From Cetobacterium_A somerae (GTDB lineage: Bacteria > Fusobacteriota > Fusobacteriia > Fusobacteriales > Fusobacteriaceae): a stretch of 64,000 bases of DNA. Each line of letters starts with the position of its first letter. Positions within the stretch are counted from its first letter, which is position 1. The stretch lies in assembly GCF_044784365.2 (NCBI RefSeq), contig NZ_CP173065.2; one strand, 5' to 3'. The notes beneath the pieces were generated by a model. It was not told where the DNA came from, did no database searches, and saw nothing but the letters and a program-made list of their open reading frames with translations. This document shows, piece after piece, positions 55,264 through 62,722 of this stretch. The position numbers were made by a program, and so were the translations under genes.

Positions 55264-55277
55264 AATGCCCCTCCTAT

Positions 55278-55643
55278 TTAATATATTTCAAAAAGAATAT
55301 TTTTTATAATGTGGTTAGCTAAATTTTGTCCACACTCATCATAAAGAAGTCTATTTCTTTTCATAACTAGATAGTTATGTAAACTATGAAGATGTGAATA
55401 CAGTGGTAATGCTTCCATCTCTTTATATATTTGAATTAGATGATTTCTATCTAACTCATCATAATATGCATTAGTTTTTTCAATGATAAAACTTTGTATA
55501 TCTTTAGGAGATAAGTAGTTAGACTTTAAAATTATAGTTTGAATAGAGTAAATCTCTTTTTGTAAAACAATTGCTTTCTCAGAAGAATTGATATTTTTTG
55601 TAATAACTAAATAATTAATAAAATTTTGAAGTTGATTTGACAT
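55278..55643 (-). CDS. Hypothetical helical protein
   Basis: 121 residues, almost entirely helical (SEKAIVLQKEIYSIQTIIL, DIQSFIIEKTNAYYDEL, HLIQIYKEMEALPLYSHLH), Tyr- and His-rich, without signal peptide or membrane helix. No motif is recognised. GGAGGAG lies before ATG. It is followed on the same strand by the lipoprotein gene. No function assigned. Confidence 0.65.
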   Translation of the reverse strand: MSNQLQNFINYLVITKNINSSEKAIVLQKEIYSIQTIILKSNYLSPKDIQSFIIEKTNAYYDELDRNHLIQIYKEMEALPLYSHLHSLHNYLVMKRNRLLYDECGQNLANHIIKNILFEIY

Positions 55644-55776
55644 AATAATAAACTCCTCCTTCTTAAAAATTAAATGAACTTTTACCTTATAAATACTAAA
55701 AAAAATACGATTTCTTTTAAAAAAAATAAAATATTAAAAAAATAAAAAGTAATCATTTAAAGAGTAAGAATAGAGG

Positions 55777-55804
55777 TTGACAATCTAAATTAAAGGGATA
55801 TAAT
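55777..55804 (+). promoter_or_regulatory. Consensus sigma70 promoter
   Basis: Both hexamers are perfect: -35 TTGACA (55777-55782), 16-bp spacer, -10 TATAAT (55799-55804). It drives the 130-residue hypothetical gene, whose ATG is at 55842. It is the best match to consensus in the window. Confidence 0.88.
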
Positions 55805-55841
55805 ACAGTTATTATAGCAACTACATTGGAGGTTGAAATCT

Positions 55842-56234
55842 ATGGACAAAAAAGAACTTATAAAAAAACTTAATATATTAAGTAAATTTAATTTAGAGAA
55901 GTCGTTATTGGAAAATACAGCAACAGGAGTAACAATTCCTAAAATAAGATTATCTTTTGTTACTGGAGGGGGAATAATAACTGGTGATATTATGACTCTT
56001 GAGGAGCTAAAGGAGGAGTTTTTAGCATTTGGTTCTAATAAAAAAGATCATGAATCTTTATCAGAAGTGAATCCTTTAAGCTTAGTTCTTCATGACAATG
56101 ATTTACAAAATTCTATTTATGATAGTTTTCTACCATTGAGAGATGTATCTATTGCCAACTCTGAGCATATAACTAAGTTAAACTTTTTAGCTTTATTTTA
56201 TGATGAAGTAATTGGTGTAACTGTAGGGAAATAA
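55842..56234 (+). CDS. Hypothetical cytosolic protein
   Basis: 130 residues from ATG 55842, which has GGAGG nine bases upstream; the in-frame TTG at 55833 abuts that site and is unlikely. Basic helical N terminus (MDKKELIKKLNILSKFNLEKSLL), then a beta-rich part with RLSFVTGGGIITGDIMTLEELKEEFLAFG and a final LNFLALFYDEVIGVTVGK. No signal peptide, membrane helix or known motif. A fully consensus promoter implies steady, possibly high expression. A terminator follows. Function unknown. Confidence 0.72.
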   Translation: MDKKELIKKLNILSKFNLEKSLLENTATGVTIPKIRLSFVTGGGIITGDIMTLEELKEEFLAFGSNKKDHESLSEVNPLSLVLHDNDLQNSIYDSFLPLRDVSIANSEHITKLNFLALFYDEVIGVTVGK

Positions 56235-56265
56235 TTTAGAATTTTAAAAGATTAAGTTGCTATAG

Positions 56266-56304
56266 AAAAAGCTGCTAGATTGAAATATCATTTGGCAGCT
56301 TTTT
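56266..56304 (+). terminator. Intrinsic terminator
   Basis: 11-bp stem (AAAAGCTGCTA / TGGCAGCTTTT, one wobble), 15-base loop, T-run. It ends the preceding hypothetical gene. Confidence 0.82.
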
Positions 56305-56336
56305 AAATATGAGGAAATTTACTGGAGGGGAAGAGA

Positions 56337-57710
56337 ATGAAATGGAATAAATTGTTATGTGAAAAAAGATTTAAACAAAGTTCAAATGAAGCTTATGAAT
56401 TTGATGAAAGAAATGAATTTGATAAAGATTATTCTAGAATAATTTCTAGTTCATCCTTTAGAAGATTACAGGATAAAACTCAAGTGTATCCTTTAAAAAG
56501 AGGGGATTTTGTACGAACAAGATTGACTCACTCTCTTGAAGTTTCTCATATAGCCTCATCTATTGGAAAATCTATAGAAAAATATTTACAAAGAGGAGAT
56601 CAAAAGATATCGTCATTACTATCAGTTACAGGATTGATTCATGATTTAGGAAATCCACCTTTTGGTCATTCAGGAGAATATATAATTCAGGATTTTTTTA
56701 AAGAGTATTTAAAAAAAAGTGGCTATGATAACATACTAACGAATATACAAAAAGAAGATTTATTATGTTTTGATGGAAACGTTCAAACATTTAGAATATT
56801 AAGAAAGCTACAGTATCTAGGAGATAAAGATAGCTATAATTTAACTTATGCAACTTTAGCTACGATAATGAAATATCCAACAAACTCTGTAGAAGGAAAT
56901 AAAAAAGACAAAGGAAAACTTATTGAAAGAAAGTTTGGATATTTTGATAGTGAAAAAAGTGATTACGATAAAATTTTTGAAGAGATGGGTATAAAAGGAA
57001 AAAGACATCCAATAACATTTTTGTTAGAAGCAGCTGATGACATAGCATATTGCGTTGCTGATATAGAGGATGGAGTTCAGAAGAAATTTATAACACTTCA
57101 AGATTTAAAGAATATGTTGAAAAAAATAGGAAGAAAATCTTTAGAAGTACAGGAGTTATTAGAGAAAATAAAAGAGTACGAAGAGAAAAACAAAGAGATA
57201 GAAAATAGTAGTTTGTTTGAAAAGATTGTTGTTCAAAAAATTAAAATATATATTCAAGGAAAAATGATTCAAGAGGTTATAAAATCTTTTATAAAAAATG
57301 AAGAGTTTATTTTAGATGGTAATTTTAATAAAGAGTTACTAGATGATGGGGCATATAAAGAGATAAAAGATGGATTGAAGAATTTGGCTAAAAACAAGAT
57401 ATTTCAATCAAAAGAAAGAGTTTTTACAGATATTTTAGCAGCTAAAGTTTTAAGAAAGTTATTGAATATTTTTATTGAAGGGATGATAGATTGGTTAAAC
57501 AATGGAGAGGAAGCATCTTTAACATCTAGAAATATAAGAGTGTTAATTTCTGAAAATTATATTATTAATTATGAGTCAGAGTTAAAAGAGTGTAAAAATA
57601 AAGGGGATGAAATCTATACGACTCTTAAACTATGTGTAGATTTTATAAGTGGGATGACAGATCAATTTGCAGTTGATTTATATAAAAAATTACAGGGAAT
57701 TAGTGAGTAA
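56337..57710 (+). CDS. dgt: Deoxyguanosinetriphosphate triphosphohydrolase-like HD protein
   Basis: 457 residues. The HD-domain residues are H65 (RTRLTHSLEVS), H102-D103 (IHDLGNPPFGHSGE) and an Asp near 234 (EAADDIAYCVADIED), the exact dGTPase pattern. The N-terminal FDKDYSRIISSSSFRRLQDKTQVYPL segment is also typical. It cleaves dGTP or other dNTPs to deoxynucleoside and triphosphate, affecting nucleotide pools and sometimes phage resistance. GGAGGGG precedes ATG. The distance to the upstream terminator is only about 33 bases, so its own promoter must overlap that hairpin or read-through is used. Confidence 0.93.
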   Translation: MKWNKLLCEKRFKQSSNEAYEFDERNEFDKDYSRIISSSSFRRLQDKTQVYPLKRGDFVRTRLTHSLEVSHIASSIGKSIEKYLQRGDQKISSLLSVTGLIHDLGNPPFGHSGEYIIQDFFKEYLKKSGYDNILTNIQKEDLLCFDGNVQTFRILRKLQYLGDKDSYNLTYATLATIMKYPTNSVEGNKKDKGKLIERKFGYFDSEKSDYDKIFEEMGIKGKRHPITFLLEAADDIAYCVADIEDGVQKKFITLQDLKNMLKKIGRKSLEVQELLEKIKEYEEKNKEIENSSLFEKIVVQKIKIYIQGKMIQEVIKSFIKNEEFILDGNFNKELLDDGAYKEIKDGLKNLAKNKIFQSKERVFTDILAAKVLRKLLNIFIEGMIDWLNNGEEASLTSRNIRVLISENYIINYESELKECKNKGDEIYTTLKLCVDFISGMTDQFAVDLYKKLQGISE

Positions 57711-57799
57711 TAGATGAATAGAATCTTTTTATAAACTTTATTTTTTGATATAATAGAATAAGAGAATAAAATATTTTTGTCAGGAAGGGGTTTTAGAAG

Positions 57800-58573
57800 A
57801 TGAAAGAGTATATCTCAATAAGAGATATTGTAAAAAGTATGGATTTAACAACAAGAACATTAAGATATTATGAAGAAATTGGTTTAATAAAAGCTTCTCA
57901 AGAGGGAAGAGGAAATAGATTTTACTCTAAAGAGGAGATAAATAAGCTGATATATCTAAATGAGCTTAAAAATAGAGGGTTTAGTTTAAAAGAAATAGAG
58001 GGACTTTTGGGAAATAAATGCTGTAATCAAAAAAATATATATTTAAAATCAAGAGTTGAAGAGAATGAAAAAACAATAAATTATTTAAAATGGCAAAATG
58101 AAAAAATAGAAGAAGAGATGGATATAATTGAAAAGTTTGGCTTGGAAAATATATTTATAAACATTGAAGATATGCCATTGAGAAAGTATTTTACTGTTAA
58201 AGAGAGCAATAAAATTTATAATGATCCAGATGTAGAAAGTGTTTGGAATTTAGAAAATTATGACATAATGGATGAAAAAACTTATGGTGGAGATTTTGAA
58301 AAAATACTTTCAAAAGAGTCTGATGAGTATACTTTAGAACTTTATCCTCACAAAAATGGAGATTTTATTTTACCAGAAGGAAAATATCTAGTTGCTTATT
58401 CAAGAGATGGATTAAATAAACAGTTTGAAATCTTTAAAAAAATGGAGAGTTTTTTAAAAGAGAGAGCGCTAGAATATGAAAATAGAGTTTATGTAGAAAA
58501 TAAATTTAGAATCTTTTGTAAAAGAGAGCGAAAAGTTGTTTTAATAACAAAAGCTTTTATAAAGATTTCATAA
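57800..58573 (+). CDS. MerR family transcriptional regulator with GyrI-like ligand domain
   Basis: 257 residues. The MerR winged HTH spans residues 4-72 (TTRTLRYYEEIGLIKAS, GFSLKEIEGLL), followed by a coiled-coil dimer helix (about 82-115). The C-terminal 140 residues resemble GyrI/BmrR-type effector-binding domains (YTLELYPHKNGDFILPEGKYLVAYSRDG). Three Cys occur, with C74-C75 at the end of the HTH. Such regulators sense small toxic or aromatic molecules. A perfect palindrome and promoter lie right after the gene, before an exporter. AGGAAGGGG lies upstream; a -10 TATAAT sits at 57749-57754. Confidence 0.87.
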   Translation: MKEYISIRDIVKSMDLTTRTLRYYEEIGLIKASQEGRGNRFYSKEEINKLIYLNELKNRGFSLKEIEGLLGNKCCNQKNIYLKSRVEENEKTINYLKWQNEKIEEEMDIIEKFGLENIFINIEDMPLRKYFTVKESNKIYNDPDVESVWNLENYDIMDEKTYGGDFEKILSKESDEYTLELYPHKNGDFILPEGKYLVAYSRDGLNKQFEIFKKMESFLKERALEYENRVYVENKFRIFCKRERKVVLITKAFIKIS

Positions 58574-58626
58574 AATTACAAAAAAGATTATAAATTAATC
58601 ATATTAAATTTATTTTAAATCAATTT

Positions 58627-58676
58627 TAACGTAACGTCAAAAAAATATTGACGTTACGTTATTTTTTTAATATACT
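58627..58676 (+). promoter_or_regulatory. Promoter and perfect 14-bp inverted repeat before the EamA gene (putative MerR operator)
   Basis: TAACGTAACGTCAA (58627-58640), 7-base loop, TTGACGTTACGTTA (58648-58661). The right arm supplies -35 TTGACG (58648-58653), 17 bp from -10 TATACT (58671-58676). The ACGT-rich TTGACGT/ACGTCAA half-sites resemble operators of LiuR-like MerR proteins. With T7 following, the same hairpin could also terminate the merR transcript. Confidence 0.7.
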
Positions 58677-58707
58677 AGCATTATTGAAAAAACTTGAGGA
58701 GGATTTT

Positions 58708-59697
58708 ATGGAAGGCAATTTGAAAAAAGGTTTATTTTTTGGTGGATTAGTTGGATTTGCATGGGGATTAGACACTGTTTTAATGGGACTTGTAGGAAGT
58801 AGTACAATTTTAAAAACATCATCATCGAGTACGTTAGTTTCAGCATTTTTACATGATGCGTTTTGTTTTTTTTGGTTAGTTTTAGTTGCTCTATTTAACA
58901 GACAACTTATGGATACTTTTAAACTTTTAAAAACAAAAAAAGGGAAGGCAACATTTTTAGCAGCACTAGTTGGAGCTCCTATTGGAATGAGTGGATATGT
59001 AATAGGAATTAAATATGCAGCCCCAGCGTATGCATCAAGTTTATCAGTTATATATCCAGGAGTGGGAGCAGTTTTATCATATTTCATACTTAAAGAAAAA
59101 CTTTCAAAAAGAGCTATTATTGGAATAACAGTAAGTTTAGTAGGATCTGCAGCGCTTGGATATTCAAAAGTAGATTTAAATATGTACCCAGAGTTCTACA
59201 AAGGTATGGCCTTTACTTTATTAGCAGTTTTAGGGTGGGCTTCAGAGGGAGTTATAATAGGATATGCAATGAAAAAAATAAAAGATGAAGAGCATATAAA
59301 AGCTACTCCACAGCAATTTTTAACACTTAGATATTTAACATCTTTTGTTGTCTATGGAGCTATAATTATGCCAATGGTAGATGGTTATAAAGTGGTAGGA
59401 CAATTAGCAGCAAATAGGGAACTTTTATATTTTCCAGGAATTGCTATATTAGGAGCAATAACATATTTATCATGGTATAAGGCAGTAAATTATATTGGTG
59501 CATCAATGGGAACAGCTTTAAATAGTACTGCAGCATTTTGGGCAATTGCATTTAGTAGCTTAATATTAGGAACAGAGATAACTCCATACTTAGCTATTTG
59601 TGGGTTAGTTATAATATTAGGAGTATTTATATTTGCTGTAGATTTTAAAGAGTTTTTTGGTAAAAAAAACAAAGTTCAGAAATTAAAAGAGGTATAA
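58708..59697 (+). CDS. EamA/DMT family transporter
   Basis: 329 residues with about ten membrane helices in two EamA repeats. Typical motifs are ALVGAPIGMSGYVIGIKYAAPAYASSLSVIYPGVGAVLSYFILKEKLSKRAIIGI and a mirrored second half with STAAFWAIAFSSLILGTE. DMT proteins export amino acids, purines, drugs and related metabolites. A longer frame begins at 58648, but that codon lies within the -35; ATG 58708 has GAGGAGG seven bases upstream. It is the first gene of a two-gene operon controlled by the palindrome promoter. Confidence 0.9.
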   Translation: MEGNLKKGLFFGGLVGFAWGLDTVLMGLVGSSTILKTSSSSTLVSAFLHDAFCFFWLVLVALFNRQLMDTFKLLKTKKGKATFLAALVGAPIGMSGYVIGIKYAAPAYASSLSVIYPGVGAVLSYFILKEKLSKRAIIGITVSLVGSAALGYSKVDLNMYPEFYKGMAFTLLAVLGWASEGVIIGYAMKKIKDEEHIKATPQQFLTLRYLTSFVVYGAIIMPMVDGYKVVGQLAANRELLYFPGIAILGAITYLSWYKAVNYIGASMGTALNSTAAFWAIAFSSLILGTEITPYLAICGLVIILGVFIFAVDFKEFFGKKNKVQKLKEV

Positions 59698-59700
59698 AAA

Positions 59701-62253
59701 ATGTTAAAAAAAGAGATAGTAGAAAATATGAAACATATTGTAGATAACTGTATGGGAGACTCGAAATCAGCTTGTACAACAGCTTGTCCTATGAATACAG
59801 ATGCTAAAAAATATATAGCTTTAATGGGAGACAATAGAGGAGAGGAAGCTATAAAAGTTATAAGAGAGGAACTTTTTATACCAAGAATATTAGGTAGAGT
59901 TTGTGCCCATCCATGTGAAAGTGCATGTAGAAGAGGAGAAGAGGATGAGGCTATATCTATAGCAGGATTAAAAAGATATATAGCTGATAATTATGACAAT
60001 CCTGACATGTGGGATTTATCAAAAAAGGATTCTACAGGAAAAAAAGTAGCGATTATTGGATTTGGGCCAGCTGGAGCTCAAGGAGCTATAACACTTTTAA
60101 AAGAGGGGCATGAGGTTACTATATTTGAAAAAAACTCGTTTTCTGGTGGAATGTTAAGATATGGAATACCAGAATATAGACTTCCAAGAGATATAATAGA
60201 GAGTGAATTTAGTCTAATAAATAGATTAGGTGGAAAAGTAAAATTTAATATAGAGGTAGGAAAAGATATTTGCTTTGAAACTTTAGAAAAAGAGTATGAT
60301 GCTGTTTTAGTATCTATAGGAAAGCAGATTGGTAGAAAAGATAGAACATTAGATAACCATGATGCAAAAGGTATTTTAACAGCTGTAGAATTTTTAAAAG
60401 AGGTTTCTTTAACAAGAGAATCAAAAGAAGCTAAAGGAAATATTTTAACAGTTGGTGGAGGAGATGTTGCCATGGATTGTGCAAGATCTGCTTTAAGATT
60501 AAAAAATTCTAAAAATTCATACGTATTATTTTTAGAGAAGAATTTAGAGTCACTTACAGCATCTAAGCATGAAGTTGAAAGTGCGATGGCAGAGGGAGTA
60601 AAATTTATTCCAAGTTTTGGAATAAAGGAGATTTTAATTAATGAAGAGGGAAGAGTAAATGAGATTATTATAAAAAAATGCGAATCACTATTTAATGAAA
60701 ATGGTGAGTTTTCTCCAAAGTTTAATGAAGAGGAAATAGAAAAAATAGATATTGATACATTGATATTTGCTATTGGACAAGGTGTTGATTTAACTATAAA
60801 TAGTGGAGAGAGATTTCAGTTTAATAAAGAGAGTTTACAAAATGAGAAAAATCCTAAAATTTTTTATGCAGGAGATTGTGCTTCTTCAAATATAGTTGTT
60901 CAAGCTATGGCAGAGGGAAGAAGAGCAGCTAAATCTATTATAAGATTTTTAAATAATGAAGATGTATGGATGGGAAGAGATATAACTTTAGAAGGCGGGA
61001 AAAGTGAAACCAAACTTTATTTACCAACAGAGTATCTACCAGAAAGCTGGAATTTAGATAGTAAAATTAAAAGAAGAAAAGGTGAGGAGCTAGATCCTAA
61101 AGAGAGAATAAAAACATTTTTAGAAGTTGAAAAAACATTTACACATAAAATAGCTTTAGAAGAAGCAAGTAGATGTTTGCAGTGTGAATGTAAGCTTTGT
61201 ATGAAAGAGTGTATGATGATGCCAGAATATACATCTTGTCCTAAAGAGTTATTTAAAGAGTATCTAGAAAAAGGTTATGAGAATATGGATATGAACATAG
61301 CGTACTCTTGTAATGAGTGTAAACAATGTACTATAAAATGTCCAAACAGTTTTGAAATAAGAGAAAACTTTATGGAGATGCGTAAGGAGTATGTAAAAGC
61401 TAATGGGGATATATCACCATTAGATGGACACACTGGTTTAGATGATGGTCAAGAGTTGGAATGTAGTAAAAAATACTCAGTAACAATTCCTGGGAAAAAA
61501 CAAACTAAGTATGTTTTAATACCTGGATGTACTGTACCAGCATCATTTCCAGAGTTAGTAGAGGAAACATATGAGCATATGAAGAAAACTTTAGGCGAGG
61601 ACAATGTAGGAATCATATTACAATGTTGTGCTAAACCAACTGAGATTATTGGTGAAACAAAGTTATTTGAAGAAAGATATTCAAGAGTTCAAAAAGAGAT
61701 AGATGAAATAGAGGCAGATGTTATAGTAACTCTTTGTCCATCATGCTATTTAACATATGAAAAATATTCTGGAAGAAAAGTTATATCATATTGGGATTTG
61801 ATGAAAGAGGAGATTGGAATACCAAAAGATAAAAAAGATATAGGAAAAGATTCTGATGTTATATTTAATATTCATGATTCGTGTCCAACAAGATATGTAA
61901 CTTCACATCACGATAGTATTAGATGGGTCTTATCACAACTTGGATATAAAGTAGAAGAAATGGCTAATATTAGAGAGAATACAAGATGTTGTGGAGTTGG
62001 GGGAATGCTTGGATGTATAAATGCGGATCTTTATAAAAGAATTGTTGATAGAAGAGTTAGTGATGCAACTCAAGATCACATAATTTCTTATTGTGGATCA
62101 TGTAGAGGCAGTATGGAACTTGGTGGATTAGATTCTCTTCATATACTACAACTTATACATGGTAGCTGCTATTATAAAAAAGATGCTAAAAAAAGAAGTG
62201 ATAATTATGGATTACATAATAGATTAGAAGCTAAAAGAAGAGTTTCAAAATAA
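59701..62253 (+). CDS. Fusion flavoprotein: GltD/NfnB-like oxidoreductase plus iron-sulfur and CCG (HdrB-like) domains
   Basis: 850 residues. An N-terminal 4Fe-4S region (C25, C29, C68, C72, C76) precedes an FAD domain (IIGFGPAGAQG, 118-128) and an NAD(P) domain (VGGGDVAMDC, 251-260), closing with IFYAGDCASSNIVVQAMAEGRRAAKSI, as in glutamate synthase small subunits. A ferredoxin-like part follows (CLQCECKLCMKEC and CNECKQCTIKCP). The end has two cysteine-rich CCG domains (PGCTVPASFPE ... CCAKPTE; SCPTRYV ... RCCGVGGMLGC) like heterodisulfide reductase subunit B/D. It probably moves electrons between NAD(P)H and a disulfide or quinone-type acceptor. It lies three bases after the EamA gene, translationally coupled, and so under the same MerR-type control. 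Confidence 0.88.
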   Translation: MLKKEIVENMKHIVDNCMGDSKSACTTACPMNTDAKKYIALMGDNRGEEAIKVIREELFIPRILGRVCAHPCESACRRGEEDEAISIAGLKRYIADNYDNPDMWDLSKKDSTGKKVAIIGFGPAGAQGAITLLKEGHEVTIFEKNSFSGGMLRYGIPEYRLPRDIIESEFSLINRLGGKVKFNIEVGKDICFETLEKEYDAVLVSIGKQIGRKDRTLDNHDAKGILTAVEFLKEVSLTRESKEAKGNILTVGGGDVAMDCARSALRLKNSKNSYVLFLEKNLESLTASKHEVESAMAEGVKFIPSFGIKEILINEEGRVNEIIIKKCESLFNENGEFSPKFNEEEIEKIDIDTLIFAIGQGVDLTINSGERFQFNKESLQNEKNPKIFYAGDCASSNIVVQAMAEGRRAAKSIIRFLNNEDVWMGRDITLEGGKSETKLYLPTEYLPESWNLDSKIKRRKGEELDPKERIKTFLEVEKTFTHKIALEEASRCLQCECKLCMKECMMMPEYTSCPKELFKEYLEKGYENMDMNIAYSCNECKQCTIKCPNSFEIRENFMEMRKEYVKANGDISPLDGHTGLDDGQELECSKKYSVTIPGKKQTKYVLIPGCTVPASFPELVEETYEHMKKTLGEDNVGIILQCCAKPTEIIGETKLFEERYSRVQKEIDEIEADVIVTLCPSCYLTYEKYSGRKVISYWDLMKEEIGIPKDKKDIGKDSDVIFNIHDSCPTRYVTSHHDSIRWVLSQLGYKVEEMANIRENTRCCGVGGMLGCINADLYKRIVDRRVSDATQDHIISYCGSCRGSMELGGLDSLHILQLIHGSCYYKKDAKKRSDNYGLHNRLEAKRRVSK

Positions 62254-62275
62254 AAAATGTTAGATAATTTATTGT

Positions 62276-62304
62276 TTGCCTAAGAAAAATTTCTTTGATA
62301 TACT
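62276..62304 (+). promoter_or_regulatory. Promoter and putative operator of the HxlR-type regulator
   Basis: -35 TTGCCT (62276-62281), 17-bp spacer, -10 TATACT (62299-62304). The spacer contains a perfect inverted repeat AAGAAA-AA-TTTCTT (62282-62295), suggesting autoregulation. It supports the ATG at 62328 as start. Confidence 0.65.
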
Positions 62305-62327
62305 TTATAAAAAGTGTGGAGGAAATT

Positions 62328-62657
62328 ATGGTAGAGAACAAAAATACAGATCATTGCCCAGTAGAATTAACAGCATTAATTTTAGGTAAAAAATGGGTTC
62401 CGACAATTATTTTTAGTTTAAAAGATATAGAGCTAAGACTTGGAGAGTTACAGCGTCTATTAGGTTGTAGTAAGAAGATTCTAATTGAACAACTAAATAT
62501 ATTAGTTTTACATAAAATTGTAGAAAATAGAAAAGTATATAAGGGGAATACAGTTGAGTCTTACTATACTTTAACAGATTGTGGGAAAGAGCTTTTGCCA
62601 ATTTTAAAAGATATGAAATCTTTTGGTTGTAAGTTTGAAGAGAATATAAAAAAATAA
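62328..62657 (+). CDS. HxlR family winged-helix transcriptional regulator
   Basis: 109 residues from ATG 62328 (GGAGG upstream). HxlR layout: an N-terminal Cys in DHCPVELTALILGKKWVPTIIFSL, recognition region LGELQRLLGCSKKILIEQLNIL, wing VYKGNTVESYYTLTDCGKELLPIL. HxlR regulators often sense electrophiles or quinones through the conserved N-terminal cysteine, here Cys at residue 9. The gene has its own promoter and terminator. Targets are unknown; the EamA and fusion-flavoprotein operon upstream or the peptide-transport genes downstream are neighbours. Confidence 0.87.
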   Translation: MVENKNTDHCPVELTALILGKKWVPTIIFSLKDIELRLGELQRLLGCSKKILIEQLNILVLHKIVENRKVYKGNTVESYYTLTDCGKELLPILKDMKSFGCKFEENIKK

Positions 62658-62665
62658 GTTATTTT

Positions 62666-62695
62666 AAAAAAAGGAGGAATTATTTCCTCCTTTTT
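62666..62695. terminator. Bidirectional intrinsic terminator
   Basis: 12-bp stem (AAAAAGGAGGAA / TTCCTCCTTTTT region) with a 4-base loop, between converging genes. Confidence 0.87.
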
Positions 62696-62722
62696 CTCAT
62701 AATTGTTATTAAGTATTCTATA

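Noticed and set aside
58627..58661. Possible phage or transposon attachment/terminal repeat
   Set aside because: No integrase or transposase nearby, and it fits a promoter-operator position between a regulator and its likely target.
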